This document shows positions 44,217 to 52,852 of a DNA stretch of 64,000 bases, in pieces. Position 1 is the first letter of the stretch. The number at the start of each line of letters is the position of its first letter. The position numbers and the translations under genes were made by a program. Source of the stretch: Bradyrhizobium manausense (lineage in GTDB: Bacteria; Pseudomonadota; Alphaproteobacteria; Rhizobiales; Xanthobacteraceae); contig NZ_JAFCJI010000001.1 of assembly GCF_018131105.1 (NCBI RefSeq), positions 434,001 through 498,000 of the forward strand, written 5' to 3'. The notes under the pieces were generated by a model that was not told the origin of the DNA, searched no databases, and saw only the letters and a list, made by a program, of their open reading frames with translations.

Positions 44217-45151
44217 GCGTCGCTCGCGATTTCTGTCCACAGCATGCGCTGGCGAGCGTAAAGCATGACCGCCGCGAGCAGGATGATCAGCAGGAAGAAC
44301 ACCACTGCGATCGCCGAGCCGTAGCCGAGATCGTAATAAACGAAAGCGACGCTGTAGAGATAGATGTTGATCGTCTCCGACGCCGAGCCGGGGCCGCCCT
44401 GCGTAATCGCGAAGATGACGTCAAAGCTCTTCACCGCATCGATCATGCGGATCATGCCGGCGATGAACAGGAACGGCATGATCAGCGGCAGGGTGATGAA
44501 GCGAAACACCTGCCAGAGACTGGCGCCATCGATCTGTGCGCTCTCGTAGGGCTCGGTCGGAATCGCGGCGAGGCCACCCAGCACGATCAGCATGACCAAT
44601 GGCGTCCATTGCCAGGTCTCGACCATCACCAACGAGGGAATAACGGTTGCCGGATGAAACACCCAGAGCTGCGGGGGGATTCCGACGAGCGACAGCAAAT
44701 AGTTGAGCACGCCGAGCTGCGGGTGAAACATCATGGTCCAGACCAGCGCGATCGCCACAGGCGTCGCCATCATCGGCATGATGAAGATGCCACGCAGAAA
44801 GCCGCGTCCGGCAAATTTCTGGTGAAACACCACGGCCGCGAACGTGCCGAACACGAGCGGCAGCACCACGGACAGTACGGTGTAGATCAGCGTATGCCCG
44901 ACCGCTTCCATGAAGCGAGGATCGCTGGTCAGGCGCAAATAGTTGGCGAATCCGACGAAGGCGGTCGGCGAGCCGACCTTCCACTCGTTCAGGCTCATCC
45001 AGATCGTGAACACCCACGGGAAGATAATGATCGCGAGCACGACGACCAGCGCCGGCACCACGAACGGCCAATAGGATGGCGGCCGCAACTCCTTCTCCGG
45101 CGCGGCATCAGACTGTGCCGCGCGCGGAGTCGATTGTGTCAACGCACTCAC
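44213..45151 (-). CDS. Carbohydrate-type ABC transporter permease (MalF-like)
   Basis: A 312-residue permease with about six helices and the EAA-type loop PYESAQIDGASLWQVFRFITLPLI. The start is a GTG at 45151 overlapping the binding-protein stop, and its own stop overlaps the second permease, so all three genes are translationally coupled. Together they form a sugar or glycerol-phosphate-type importer lacking a local ATPase. Confidence 0.92.
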   Translation of the reverse strand: MSALTQSTPRAAQSDAAPEKELRPPSYWPFVVPALVVVLAIIIFPWVFTIWMSLNEWKVGSPTAFVGFANYLRLTSDPRFMEAVGHTLIYTVLSVVLPLVFGTFAAVVFHQKFAGRGFLRGIFIMPMMATPVAIALVWTMMFHPQLGVLNYLLSLVGIPPQLWVFHPATVIPSLVMVETWQWTPLVMLIVLGGLAAIPTEPYESAQIDGASLWQVFRFITLPLIMPFLFIAGMIRMIDAVKSFDVIFAITQGGPGSASETINIYLYSVAFVYYDLGYGSAIAVVFFLLIILLAAVMLYARQRMLWTEIASDA

Positions 45152-46473
45152 GCCTTTTCGCTACGCTCCAGAATCGGCCGGAACTGGTCGTGCGCCTTCT
45201 TCAGCTCCGCCGCGGGATCGGAGCCGGCCAGGGTCGATGTGATAGCGGCGCCGACGAGATCGCGGAATTCGGCGACCGGGATGATCACCGGCAGGCCGAG
45301 CTTGCTGATCTTGGCGGAGTCAATGACCGACTGCAGCCACTCCTTGGGCATCTTCACGCCTTTCTGGACTTCAGCATCGTTCAGGATCGAGTTGCGGAAC
45401 GGCACGCCGCCGCCGGCCTGCAACAGTCGGGCGCCTTGCGTCTTTGAAACCACCCACTGGCACAGCAGGTAAGCGGCTTCCTTGTTCTTGCTCGCAGCGG
45501 CGACGCCGATACCGTCGCCATAAGTCGCCGAATATTGTCCCTTCGGACCGGCAGGAACGACGGTGTAGCCAACCTTGCCGACGACGCGCGAGGCAGCCGG
45601 ATCCTCCAGCGGCGGCGCCCAGCCGACGCCGTCGATCCACATCGCCGATTTGCCTTGCGTGAACGAGGCCATCGACTCCATCCAGTTGAAGCCGGCGACG
45701 CCGGGTGGGGCCACCTTCGTCAGCAGCGTTTGATAGAGCTTTGTCGCGGCGATCGCTTCGGGACCATCGGTCAGGATGTTGCCCTTTGCATCGAGGAATT
45801 CGCCACCGTAGTCGAGGAAGAAGTTGGTCCACAACGTCATGTTGGCGTTGCGCAAGCCGCGCCCGACGAAGCCGAAGGTGCCTTCCTTGGTGTCGGTGAG
45901 CTTTTCCGCAGCCGCAACCATCTCGTCGAGGGTCTTGGGGACGGCGACGCCCTTTTTCTGGAACAGCTCCTTGTTGTAGTACAGGATGAAATAATCAACC
46001 GACCAGGGCAGCGACAGCATCTGGCCCTTGTCGTTCTTGGCGTATTGCAGGCCGGCGGCCGAAAAATCGCTGTCGACGAGATCAGGCGCGGTCAGCGTCG
46101 GATCCTTCATGTAGGGCGTGAGGTCGGCGAGCCAGCCGGCCTTCTCGAACTGCCGCTTCTGCACGTGATAGCTGAGATGGACAACGTCGAAGCTCGGCCG
46201 GCCCGAGGTGAGCTCGATAACGCACTTCTGGCGCTGCTGCTGCTCGGGAATTTGCTCGGATTCGACCTGGATGCCGGTGAGGTCGGTGAATTCCTTGACG
46301 TATTTCTGCAAATTGTCGCCGCGCGGTCCCTTGGCGAGGATCACCTCCAGCTTGGTCCCGGCATATTTCTTCCAGTTCACCTCGGCGCGCGCCGGCAATC
46401 CGGTCAGGCTGAGCGCGCCAGCTGCGGCAGTGCCGGTCAAAAGCGTACGGCGCGAGATTTTGTGGTTGGCCAC
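45148..46473 (-). CDS. Sugar-type ABC transporter substrate-binding protein
   Basis: A 441-residue extracellular solute-binding protein (family 1). SRRTLLTGTAAAGALSL near the amino end is a twin-arginine signal, so folding before export is likely. Motifs include LPWSVDYFILYYNKELFQKKG and FTQGKSAMWIDG. The GTG at 46473 has GGGAGG 7 bases upstream; the ATG at 46524 lacks a site. It heads the importer gene set. The ligand is likely an oligosaccharide or polyol. Confidence 0.92.
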   Translation of the reverse strand: MANHKISRRTLLTGTAAAGALSLTGLPARAEVNWKKYAGTKLEVILAKGPRGDNLQKYVKEFTDLTGIQVESEQIPEQQQRQKCVIELTSGRPSFDVVHLSYHVQKRQFEKAGWLADLTPYMKDPTLTAPDLVDSDFSAAGLQYAKNDKGQMLSLPWSVDYFILYYNKELFQKKGVAVPKTLDEMVAAAEKLTDTKEGTFGFVGRGLRNANMTLWTNFFLDYGGEFLDAKGNILTDGPEAIAATKLYQTLLTKVAPPGVAGFNWMESMASFTQGKSAMWIDGVGWAPPLEDPAASRVVGKVGYTVVPAGPKGQYSATYGDGIGVAAASKNKEAAYLLCQWVVSKTQGARLLQAGGGVPFRNSILNDAEVQKGVKMPKEWLQSVIDSAKISKLGLPVIIPVAEFRDLVGAAITSTLAGSDPAAELKKAHDQFRPILERSEKA

Positions 46474-46548
46474 TTTAATTCCTCCCTGTGACTCAATTTG
46501 GGGGGATACTAGCGACCGTTCCACGCCTGCCTAGCCCTAATTTGGGCG

Positions 46549-47328
46549 TTACGGTCGCACCGCCGGCGTTTCCATTGGCATTCCGCGGGCCCGCGCCATC
46601 AGATAGAGCTCGAGCGCGACCATTTCGGGCGCGCCATACTCATAAGCTTGGGCACGCACGCCAGTCATGCAACTGCGCAAGCGCCGCTCCAGCGATCCCA
46701 GCGTCTGCCATTCCAGCCGATAAAGTGGATAGCCGGTCGGCTGCGCTTGCGTGATCGGCGAGCCCGCAAGGCGCTTCTCAAAGTTGTCGTCATGGCAATT
46801 TGTGCAGGACAGGTTGAGCTGTCCCTCGCGCTGCATGAAGAGATTGCGGCCCTGTTCGACGAAAGGTCTTAGCTGTGGATCGTCGCCTGCGGTGATCGCG
46901 ATGCCGCGCGATTGGTGGGCAACGAAGGCAGACAGTGCGAGGATGTCGCGGCTCTCGTAAGGCAGCGGGCTCGCCTGCTGGTGATTGGCGCGGCAAAGGT
47001 TGATGCGCTGGTCGAGCGTGACAGGGCGCGCGAGCGCCTTGTCGAAGGCCGGATAGCGCGCCGCGACGCCCTTCATGCTGCTCCTGGCATCGCCATGGCA
47101 GTCCGCGCACGCCTTGTCGGCGCTGCCCGCTTTTTTCGACCACAGCGCCTCGCCGTCGAGCACGAAAAGCATGCCCGGATTGGATGTGTCATCATCCTGC
47201 ATGGCGCGGGTGTCAGGGCCCATGAAGGAATAGCCCGAGCGGCGCGCATCGGGCGGGATTTCACCGGCGAGCAGGGCCGGCGCCGTGGCGGCAAGCGCCG
47301 CCAGCACTATGGCGCGCCAAAAAATCAT
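46549..47328 (-). CDS. soxA: Diheme cytochrome c SoxA
   Basis: A 259-residue exported protein with a signal peptide (1-22). Heme sites are C74-x2-C77-H78 and C175-x2-C178-H179, C112 is the conserved extra Cys, and C220 (RSCMTGVRA) is the catalytic persulfide-bearing ligand of SoxAX. With SoxX it attaches sulfur substrates to the SoxY arm. The ATG overlaps the soxZ stop by 4 bp. It is the last gene of the Sox unit; the ABC importer starts 75 bp downstream. Confidence 0.92.
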   Translation of the reverse strand: MIFWRAIVLAALAATAPALLAGEIPPDARRSGYSFMGPDTRAMQDDDTSNPGMLFVLDGEALWSKKAGSADKACADCHGDARSSMKGVAARYPAFDKALARPVTLDQRINLCRANHQQASPLPYESRDILALSAFVAHQSRGIAITAGDDPQLRPFVEQGRNLFMQREGQLNLSCTNCHDDNFEKRLAGSPITQAQPTGYPLYRLEWQTLGSLERRLRSCMTGVRAQAYEYGAPEMVALELYLMARARGMPMETPAVRP

Positions 47329-47642
47329 TCGACCGTGATCGTTGCCGATGCGGTGGACGAATAGCCGTTGTCGCCGATCCATTCGAACTCGAACTTGCCG
47401 CTCTCCTTGGCGACCGTAAAGAAGGACAGATAAGGATTCGCCGCGATTGCCGGAAACAGATCGGCGCGGAAGATCTCGGTGCCGTTGTAACGGCAGGTGA
47501 AACTCGTGATGATATCGCGCGGCACCAGCACGCCATCCATGGTGTGGCGGAAGCCGGTTTCCATGATGTGCGAGGTCAGGGTGCGAATCTCGATGGTGTC
47601 GCCGCGCCTGGCCTTCGCGGGCACGTTGATGAGGGCGGCCAT
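47325..47642 (-). CDS. soxZ: Sulfur carrier complex subunit SoxZ
   Basis: A 105-residue protein with the immunoglobulin-like fold that pairs with SoxY. ARRGDTIEIRTLTSHIMETGFR, VPRDIITSFTCRYNG and ESGKFEFEWIGDNG are SoxZ signatures. Its ATG overlaps the soxY stop by 1 bp (TGATG), and its ribosome-binding site GAGGAG lies inside the 3' end of soxY. It has no signal peptide and is normally exported bound to SoxY. Confidence 0.93.
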   Translation of the reverse strand: MAALINVPAKARRGDTIEIRTLTSHIMETGFRHTMDGVLVPRDIITSFTCRYNGTEIFRADLFPAIAANPYLSFFTVAKESGKFEFEWIGDNGYSSTASATITVE

Positions 47643-48100
47643 CAGTTCATCTCCTCGGTGCAAGCGGCCAGCGTCACCACGACGTCGGCGGCGACCTGCC
47701 AGAACGAGTCGTCCGAGAGGCGGGCGATCGCGACCACCTTCTGGGTGTCGGCAAGCCGAATCCGCGTCGAGACCTGGGCGCGACCGGACGATGGATTCAT
47801 ATAAAAGTTGCCGATGTTCGGCTGCGGGTTCTTCTCGTTGAAGACGTGGATGCTCTTGACGTAATCGTCCGCTGTCATCGGGCTTGCGACGCTCACTGTC
47901 ATCGGCACCGTGTTGCCGTTCTCGACCAGTGGCGGAATGTCGAGCTTGACCTTGCCTGTGCGAATGGCGGCTTCGCCAACGACGTTGCGGATCGCGGCGT
48001 TGAGCATCGTCGGCGTTGCTTCGACTGGCCGCAGTGTAACGATGGGAAACACCGTAACGCTGCCAGCCAAGCCCAGGAATTCTCGTCGCGTCGTTGGCAT
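47642..48100 (-). CDS. soxY: Sulfur carrier protein SoxY, variant C-terminus
   Basis: A 152-residue exported carrier. MPTTRREFLG plus a hydrophobic stretch is a Tat signal. The body (VKLDIPPLVENGNTVPMTVSV, VKSIHVFNEKNPQPNIGNFY) is clearly SoxY. The end reads VVVTLAACTEEMN: the only carboxyl-terminal Cys (C147) sits sixth from the end in AAC-TEEMN, whereas canonical SoxY ends GGCGG with Cys third from last. The extra residues arise because the GAGGAG ribosome-binding site of soxZ is read through as Glu-Glu. Confidence 0.9.
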   Translation of the reverse strand: MPTTRREFLGLAGSVTVFPIVTLRPVEATPTMLNAAIRNVVGEAAIRTGKVKLDIPPLVENGNTVPMTVSVASPMTADDYVKSIHVFNEKNPQPNIGNFYMNPSSGRAQVSTRIRLADTQKVVAIARLSDDSFWQVAADVVVTLAACTEEMN

Positions 48101-48108
48101 GACCAGTC

Positions 48109-48558
48109 CTAGTCCCGAAGCGTTGCAAGATAGGCCACGATGTCCTCGATCTCCGCAGCGGACAATATCGGCTTGCCCGTGAAATTGCGTCCGACGCGGA
48201 CGAAACCGTCCATACGATAATAGGGCGGCATGATGGTGTCCGGGTTGAAGCGCGAGGCGTCAACCAGCCGAAGGCGCAACTGGCTCGTTGTCCAGCGGTT
48301 CCCCGCACCGGAGAGATCAGGCGCGAGGTCGCCCTGAAACCGCGTTTCCGGAAAAGGGCCTGAATGGCAGAGGACACAGGTCGTCGAGCGTGCGAGCACC
48401 AGCGCGCGGCCACGCGCGGCATCACCGAGGGTACCCGTCAGTGATTTCGTGATGCCATCGCCGGTGATCTCGTAAGGCGCGAGTCCCTCGGCGCGTACGT
48501 TGGCGATCAGTGCGAGAGCGGTGATCAGCGCAGCGATGTGGACGATCGATCTAGCCAA
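48109..48558 (-). CDS. soxX: Monoheme cytochrome c SoxX
   Basis: A 149-residue exported cytochrome with a signal peptide (1-23), heme site C61-x2-C64-H65 and Met ligand M110 in TIMPPYY. With SoxA it forms the SoxAX heterodimer. The likely start is a TTG at 48558 with GGCGGA just upstream; it overlaps the stop of the flavoprotein gene by 8 bp. A longer in-frame reading to 48669 adds Arg-rich sequence and is not supported. Confidence 0.88.
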   Translation of the reverse strand: MARSIVHIAALITALALIANVRAEGLAPYEITGDGITKSLTGTLGDAARGRALVLARSTTCVLCHSGPFPETRFQGDLAPDLSGAGNRWTTSQLRLRLVDASRFNPDTIMPPYYRMDGFVRVGRNFTGKPILSAAEIEDIVAYLATLRD

Positions 48559-49834
48559 AGGTGTCCGCCGTGATGGTTTGAAACCAGCGCTCGGCCTCGG
48601 CCGCCTCGTGGACGCGCAGTTCGCGCGGTGCATCGACCGGGCTTGTCGCGCCGCCCTCGACCTCGGCAAAGATGTCGCCTTTGGGCTGGTAATTGCCGGA
48701 GAGCGAAAAGCCGTAGCCGGGCGCGACGGTGTTGTAGCAGACGCCGGTCAGGCGCGGCGCTTCCGGCGCGCGGTCAGCTAGCAGATTGACGAGGGCGGCG
48801 GCGCAAGCCTTGCCTTGCGCGCTCGCTGCCGATGCTGATTTCGGAATGCCGCCGCCGAGACAGGCATCGCCGATGACATGGAGGTTCCTGACGAGTTTCG
48901 ACTCGAAGGTGATGGGATCGATGGGGCACCAGCCGGTGGCGTCAGTTGCGCCGGCGATCGCGGCAATGTGCCCGGCGCGCTGCGGCGGGATGACATTGGC
49001 AACATCAGGGGTGTAGTTGCCGAACTCGGTGACGATGGTCCTGGTCGACGGATCCACGGATGTCACCCGGCCGCCTTGCGACAGGCCTATGCGCTCGATC
49101 ATGTCGCCGTAGAGCTCCTTCCACGCCTTCTCGAACAAACGTTGCTGCGAGAAATTGTCCTTGGCGTCGAGGATCAGAACTTTCGAACGCGGCTTCCTTG
49201 TCTTCAAATAATGCGCGATCAGGCTGGCGCGCTCGTAGGGCGCGGGAGGGCAACGCGAGGGATTGGCAGGGATCGCGATGGCGACGGTGCCGCCATCGTC
49301 CATCGCCTCCAGCTGTCTACGTAGCAGCAGCGTCTGCGCGCCGGCCTTCCAGGCGTGCGGCATCTTTTCGGATGCGGCATCGTCATAGCCGGGCAGCGCC
49401 TCGAAGTGGAAGTCGATTCCGGGTGAGAGCACGAGACGGTCGTACGGCAGTGCGACACCATCGGCGGTCATGACGCTGCGCTGCTGTGGCGCGATGGTGG
49501 TCACGGTCTGGCCGATCACGGTGATGCCCTCGGCTACGAGCTTGTCATGGCTAAATTGCTGCGCTTCGATCTCGCGCAGGCCGGCGATCACCTCGTTGCT
49601 GAAGGGACAGGAGGTGAAGACCGCATTGGGTTCGATCAGGATGACTTGCAAATCTCCCTGCGCGTGCTTGAGCGCGCGGGCGCAGGCGGCTCCGCCGAAG
49701 CCGCCACCGACCACGACGACGCGGCCAGTCGATTGCGCGCGCAAGACTGATGGCCGCGCCAACGTCGCGGTCGCGGCGGTGATGCCGAGCACGGCAGTTC
49801 GCCGTGTCATCGGTCGCGTGGTCATCAAGGTCAT
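48551..49834 (-). CDS. soxF: Flavocytochrome c-like sulfide dehydrogenase flavoprotein (SoxF/FccB type)
   Basis: A 427-residue exported flavoprotein. Twin-arginine signal MTRRTAVLGIT near the start (several ATGs at 49834, 49825 and 49810 are possible), FAD site VVVVGGGFGGAACARAL, and two redox Cys in SCPFSN and GVCYNT as in FccB. SoxF oxidises sulfide or reactivates Sox carriers. It follows the molybdenum hydroxylase by 45 bp, across a strong hairpin. Confidence 0.9.
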   Translation of the reverse strand: MTLMTTRPMTRRTAVLGITAATATLARPSVLRAQSTGRVVVVGGGFGGAACARALKHAQGDLQVILIEPNAVFTSCPFSNEVIAGLREIEAQQFSHDKLVAEGITVIGQTVTTIAPQQRSVMTADGVALPYDRLVLSPGIDFHFEALPGYDDAASEKMPHAWKAGAQTLLLRRQLEAMDDGGTVAIAIPANPSRCPPAPYERASLIAHYLKTRKPRSKVLILDAKDNFSQQRLFEKAWKELYGDMIERIGLSQGGRVTSVDPSTRTIVTEFGNYTPDVANVIPPQRAGHIAAIAGATDATGWCPIDPITFESKLVRNLHVIGDACLGGGIPKSASAASAQGKACAAALVNLLADRAPEAPRLTGVCYNTVAPGYGFSLSGNYQPKGDIFAEVEGGATSPVDAPRELRVHEAAEAERWFQTITADTFG

Positions 49835-49844
49835 CCAGGCAAAT

Positions 49845-49873
49845 GCCGCGGCGGCCGTTACGACCGCCGCGGC
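49845..49873. promoter_or_regulatory. Perfect 10-bp-stem hairpin between molybdenum hydroxylase and soxF
   Basis: GCCGCGGCGG (49845-49854) pairs fully with CCGCCGCGGC (49864-49873) across a 9-base loop. There is no U-run, so it is more likely an mRNA stability or processing element setting the ratio between the upstream enzyme and the Sox proteins than a full terminator. Confidence 0.5.
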
Positions 49874-49879
49874 GTTTCT

Positions 49880-52066
49880 TTAAGCGAAAGTGATATTCTG
49901 GTCGCGCAACGGCACCGAGCGGATGCGCTTGCCGGTCGCGGCGAAATAGGCGTTGAGCACCGCCGGCGCCGCAACGCCGATGGTGGGTTCGCCGACGCCG
50001 CCCCAGAATCCGCCGCTCGGAACCATCACCGCTTCCACCTTCGGCATCTCGTTGATGCGCATCGAGTTGTAGGTGTCGAAGTTGGTTTGTTCGATCTTGC
50101 CATCCTTCACGGTGCAGCCACCATAGAACAGCGCGGAGAGGCCATAGACGAAGGAGCCCGCGATCTGCCGTTCCACTTGCGCCGGATTGACGACGTAGCC
50201 GGGATCGGTGGAGGCGACGATGCGATGCACCTTGATCTTGCTGCCGTCGGTCACAGAGATCTCGGCGGCTCCGGCGACATAACTGCCATAGCCCATCACC
50301 TGCGCGATGCCGCGATAGACGCCTCGCGGCGCCGGCGTGGTCCAGCCGATCTTCTCGGCCACGGCATTGAGCACCGCCAGATTCTTGGGGTGATTGCTCA
50401 TCAGCTTGCGGCGGAATTCGAGCGGGTCCTGGCCTGCGGCATGGGCAAGCTCGTCCATGAAGCATTCCATGTAAATGGCGTTGTGATTGACGTTCACGCC
50501 ACGCCAGAAGCCGGGCGGAACGTGCGGGTTGCGCATCGAGTGCTCGATCAGCAGGTTCGGTACCGAGTAGCCGAACGCGGCCTCGCCGGATTGGGCGACG
50601 CCCTGGAATGCCGCCGGATCCATGCCGTTCTGCAGCGCTTCAGGGCGGAGCGAGAACAGGATCGACTGCCCGGACAGGCGATAGTGCAACGCGACCAGAT
50701 TATTGTTGGCATCGAACGCGCCGGTCATCTTGCACTGGGTGATCGGGTGATACCGACCGTGCGCCATGTCCTCCTCGCGCGACCACAACAGCTTGATCGG
50801 TGTGCCCGGCATCTGCTTGGCGATCATGACGGCCTGACGGACATAGTCGGTCTGGCCGCGCCGGCCGAAGCCGCCGCCAGGCATCACCTTGTGCACGTCG
50901 CACTTGTCCGCAGGCAGGCCGGAAGCCTCCAGCACCGCGGCGAAGGCCGCCTCGCCATTCTGGGTACCGCACCAGACCTCGCATTTGTCCGCCGTATAGA
51001 GCGCGGTCGCATTCATCGGCTCCATCGTGGCGTGGTTCTGGTAGGGATAGTTGTAGACGGCCTCGATCTTCTTGGCCGCGCCGGCAATCGCCGCCTTCAC
51101 GTCGCCGTTCTTGTTGCCGACATAGGCCGGCTGCCCGTCGTCGAGCCCTTCGGCCAGCCATTTCGCAATCGTCTCGCTCGAGACTTTGGCGTTGTCGCCC
51201 TCGTCCCAGACGATCGGCAGCGCTTCCAGCGCGGTCTTGGCGTGCCACCAGGTGTCGGCAATGACCGCGACTGCAGTATCGCCGACCTTGACGACCTTCT
51301 TGACGCCTTTCATGCCTGCAATTTTGGCCTCGTCGAAACTCTTCACCTTGCCACCGAACACCGGGCAGTCCTTGATCGCGGCGTTCAGCATGCCCGGCAG
51401 CTTGACGTCGATGCCGTAGGTCATCGTGCCGGTGGTCTTGTCGGCGGTGTCGAGCCGCAACAGGCCTTTGCCTGCGATGGTCCAGTCCTTCGGATCCTTG
51501 AGCTTCACCTCGGTCGGCGGTGTCAGCTTCGCGGCGGCCTCGGCGACCTTGCCGTAAGTCGTGGTCTTGCCCGATGCCTTGTGGGTAATGACGCCCTTGG
51601 CGACGGTGCATTCGGAGGCCGGCACTTTCCATTCATCGGCGGCGGCCTGGATCAGCATCATGCGCGCGGTAGCGCCGCCCTTGCGGACGTAATCCTGCGA
51701 GCCGCGGATGCCGCGGCTGCCACCGGTCGAGAAATCGCCCCAGACGCGTTTGCGGGCGACGCTCTGGCCGGGTGTCGGATATTCGGTCGTGACCTTGGTC
51801 CAGTCGCACTCCAGCTCCTCGGCGACGAGCTGGGCGAGGCCGGTCAGCGAGCCCTGGCCCATCTCGGAGCGGGCGATGCGGATCACCACGGTGTCGTCGG
51901 GCCTGACCACAACCCAGGCGTTGACTTCGGGCGAGCCATCGGCGGCGCGCACCACGGCCGGCCCGCCGAAGGGGAGATCGAGGCCGATGGCAAGGCCCGC
52001 GCCGACAGCGGCGGTGCCGATGACGAAGGCGCGGCGGTTCATCTTGGGGGAAACGTGCTTGTTCAT
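49880..52066 (-). CDS. Xanthine-oxidase-family molybdenum hydroxylase, large subunit (IorB/CoxL-like), exported
   Basis: A 728-residue molybdopterin-cytosine-dinucleotide enzyme. A Tat signal (NRRAFVIGTAAVGAG, 10-24) sends it to the periplasm, as in isoquinoline 1-oxidoreductase-type enzymes. Cofactor motifs include GQGSLTGLAQLVAEEL, GGGFGRRG, and E693 in GGVGEPT, the catalytic Glu. AAAGGAGC lies before the ATG. It pairs with the upstream 2Fe-2S subunit and is followed by sox genes on the same strand. Substrate unknown: aldehydes, N-heterocycles or a sulfur-bearing heterocycle are possible. Confidence 0.9.
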   Translation of the reverse strand: MNKHVSPKMNRRAFVIGTAAVGAGLAIGLDLPFGGPAVVRAADGSPEVNAWVVVRPDDTVVIRIARSEMGQGSLTGLAQLVAEELECDWTKVTTEYPTPGQSVARKRVWGDFSTGGSRGIRGSQDYVRKGGATARMMLIQAAADEWKVPASECTVAKGVITHKASGKTTTYGKVAEAAAKLTPPTEVKLKDPKDWTIAGKGLLRLDTADKTTGTMTYGIDVKLPGMLNAAIKDCPVFGGKVKSFDEAKIAGMKGVKKVVKVGDTAVAVIADTWWHAKTALEALPIVWDEGDNAKVSSETIAKWLAEGLDDGQPAYVGNKNGDVKAAIAGAAKKIEAVYNYPYQNHATMEPMNATALYTADKCEVWCGTQNGEAAFAAVLEASGLPADKCDVHKVMPGGGFGRRGQTDYVRQAVMIAKQMPGTPIKLLWSREEDMAHGRYHPITQCKMTGAFDANNNLVALHYRLSGQSILFSLRPEALQNGMDPAAFQGVAQSGEAAFGYSVPNLLIEHSMRNPHVPPGFWRGVNVNHNAIYMECFMDELAHAAGQDPLEFRRKLMSNHPKNLAVLNAVAEKIGWTTPAPRGVYRGIAQVMGYGSYVAGAAEISVTDGSKIKVHRIVASTDPGYVVNPAQVERQIAGSFVYGLSALFYGGCTVKDGKIEQTNFDTYNSMRINEMPKVEAVMVPSGGFWGGVGEPTIGVAAPAVLNAYFAATGKRIRSVPLRDQNITFA

Positions 52067-52078
52067 GTGCGGGCTCCT

Positions 52079-52528
52079 TTAGGCGCTTGCGATCGTGTGG
52101 ATCGCTTCGCGCACCTGCTGGAAGGTGCCGCAGCGGCAGATATTGGTGATGGCCTCGTCGATGTCGGCATCGGTCGGCTTCGGCTTTTCGGTGAGCAGCG
52201 CCGCCACGGCCATGATCATTCCGCTCTGGCAATAGCCGCATTGCGGGACGTCCTTGGCGATCCAGGCCTGTTGCACCTTGTGCAGTGTGCTTCCTGAGGC
52301 CAGCCCCTCGATCGTCGTGATTTTTTTGCCCTCGGCTTCGGCGACCGAGATTCCGCAGGAGCGGGTGGCGACACCGTCCATGTGAACGGTACAGGCGCCG
52401 CATTGTGCAATGCCGCAGCCATATTTGGTGCCGGTCAGCCCGGCATTCTCGCGAATCGCCCAGAGCAGCGGCGTATCCGGCTCGACGTCGAGCGTGAAGG
52501 TTTTTCCATTGATTGTTAGATTTGCCAT
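52079..52528 (-). CDS. [2Fe-2S] ferredoxin-like small subunit of the molybdenum hydroxylase (IorA-type)
   Basis: A 149-residue two-cluster protein. C38, C43, C46 and C58 form the plant-type 2Fe-2S site, and C97, C100, C131 and C133 form the second cluster ([13 protein letters not shown]). No signal peptide; it is exported with the Tat-borne large subunit. GGGGA precedes the ATG at 52528. It is the first gene of the molybdenum hydroxylase/Sox unit. Confidence 0.92.
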   Translation of the reverse strand: MANLTINGKTFTLDVEPDTPLLWAIRENAGLTGTKYGCGIAQCGACTVHMDGVATRSCGISVAEAEGKKITTIEGLASGSTLHKVQQAWIAKDVPQCGYCQSGMIMAVAALLTEKPKPTDADIDEAITNICRCGTFQQVREAIHTIASA

Positions 52529-52852
52529 CGCAAGTCCCCTGATTGGCCCATCCACCGATGGACTCAGGCGCGCAATGTGTCGGGCAAACTGGAACCTTTC
52601 AAATCAAGAGTCTGAGGGGCAGCTATCGAAGATTCTCGCATCTCGGGGAAGATTATGGATGGCGCGGTGTTGGGCGGGCCCCGAGAATGTCTGGCCGGGC
52701 TCGCACCGCGTCATCTCCCTGAACGCCAGTGGCGCGGCCTGCGGCGACGCCGTGTCCGATGGTCCGCGACGGATTGTCCCTTTTGCCGGGGTGCAAGACC
52801 ATGATGCTTTGCTACACTGAGTCAAAGCATTCAAGATTTCCTTGGGAGTTCC
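52529..52852. other. Divergent promoter region between molybdenum hydroxylase/Sox unit and radical SAM gene
   Basis: This 324-bp gap has no convincing gene on either strand. It holds a short inverted repeat CCATC-N4-GATGG (52548-52561), 20 bp upstream of the 2Fe-2S subunit start, and presumably the promoters for both divergent transcripts. I see no clear sigma-70, sigma-54 or EcfG match. Confidence 0.5.

Noticed and set aside
50087..52297. Long plus-strand reading frame of 736 codons opposite the molybdenum hydroxylase
   Set aside because: It is a GC-driven antisense frame with His/Arg/Asp-rich, low-complexity translation and no family motif; the minus-strand gene has clear cofactor motifs.
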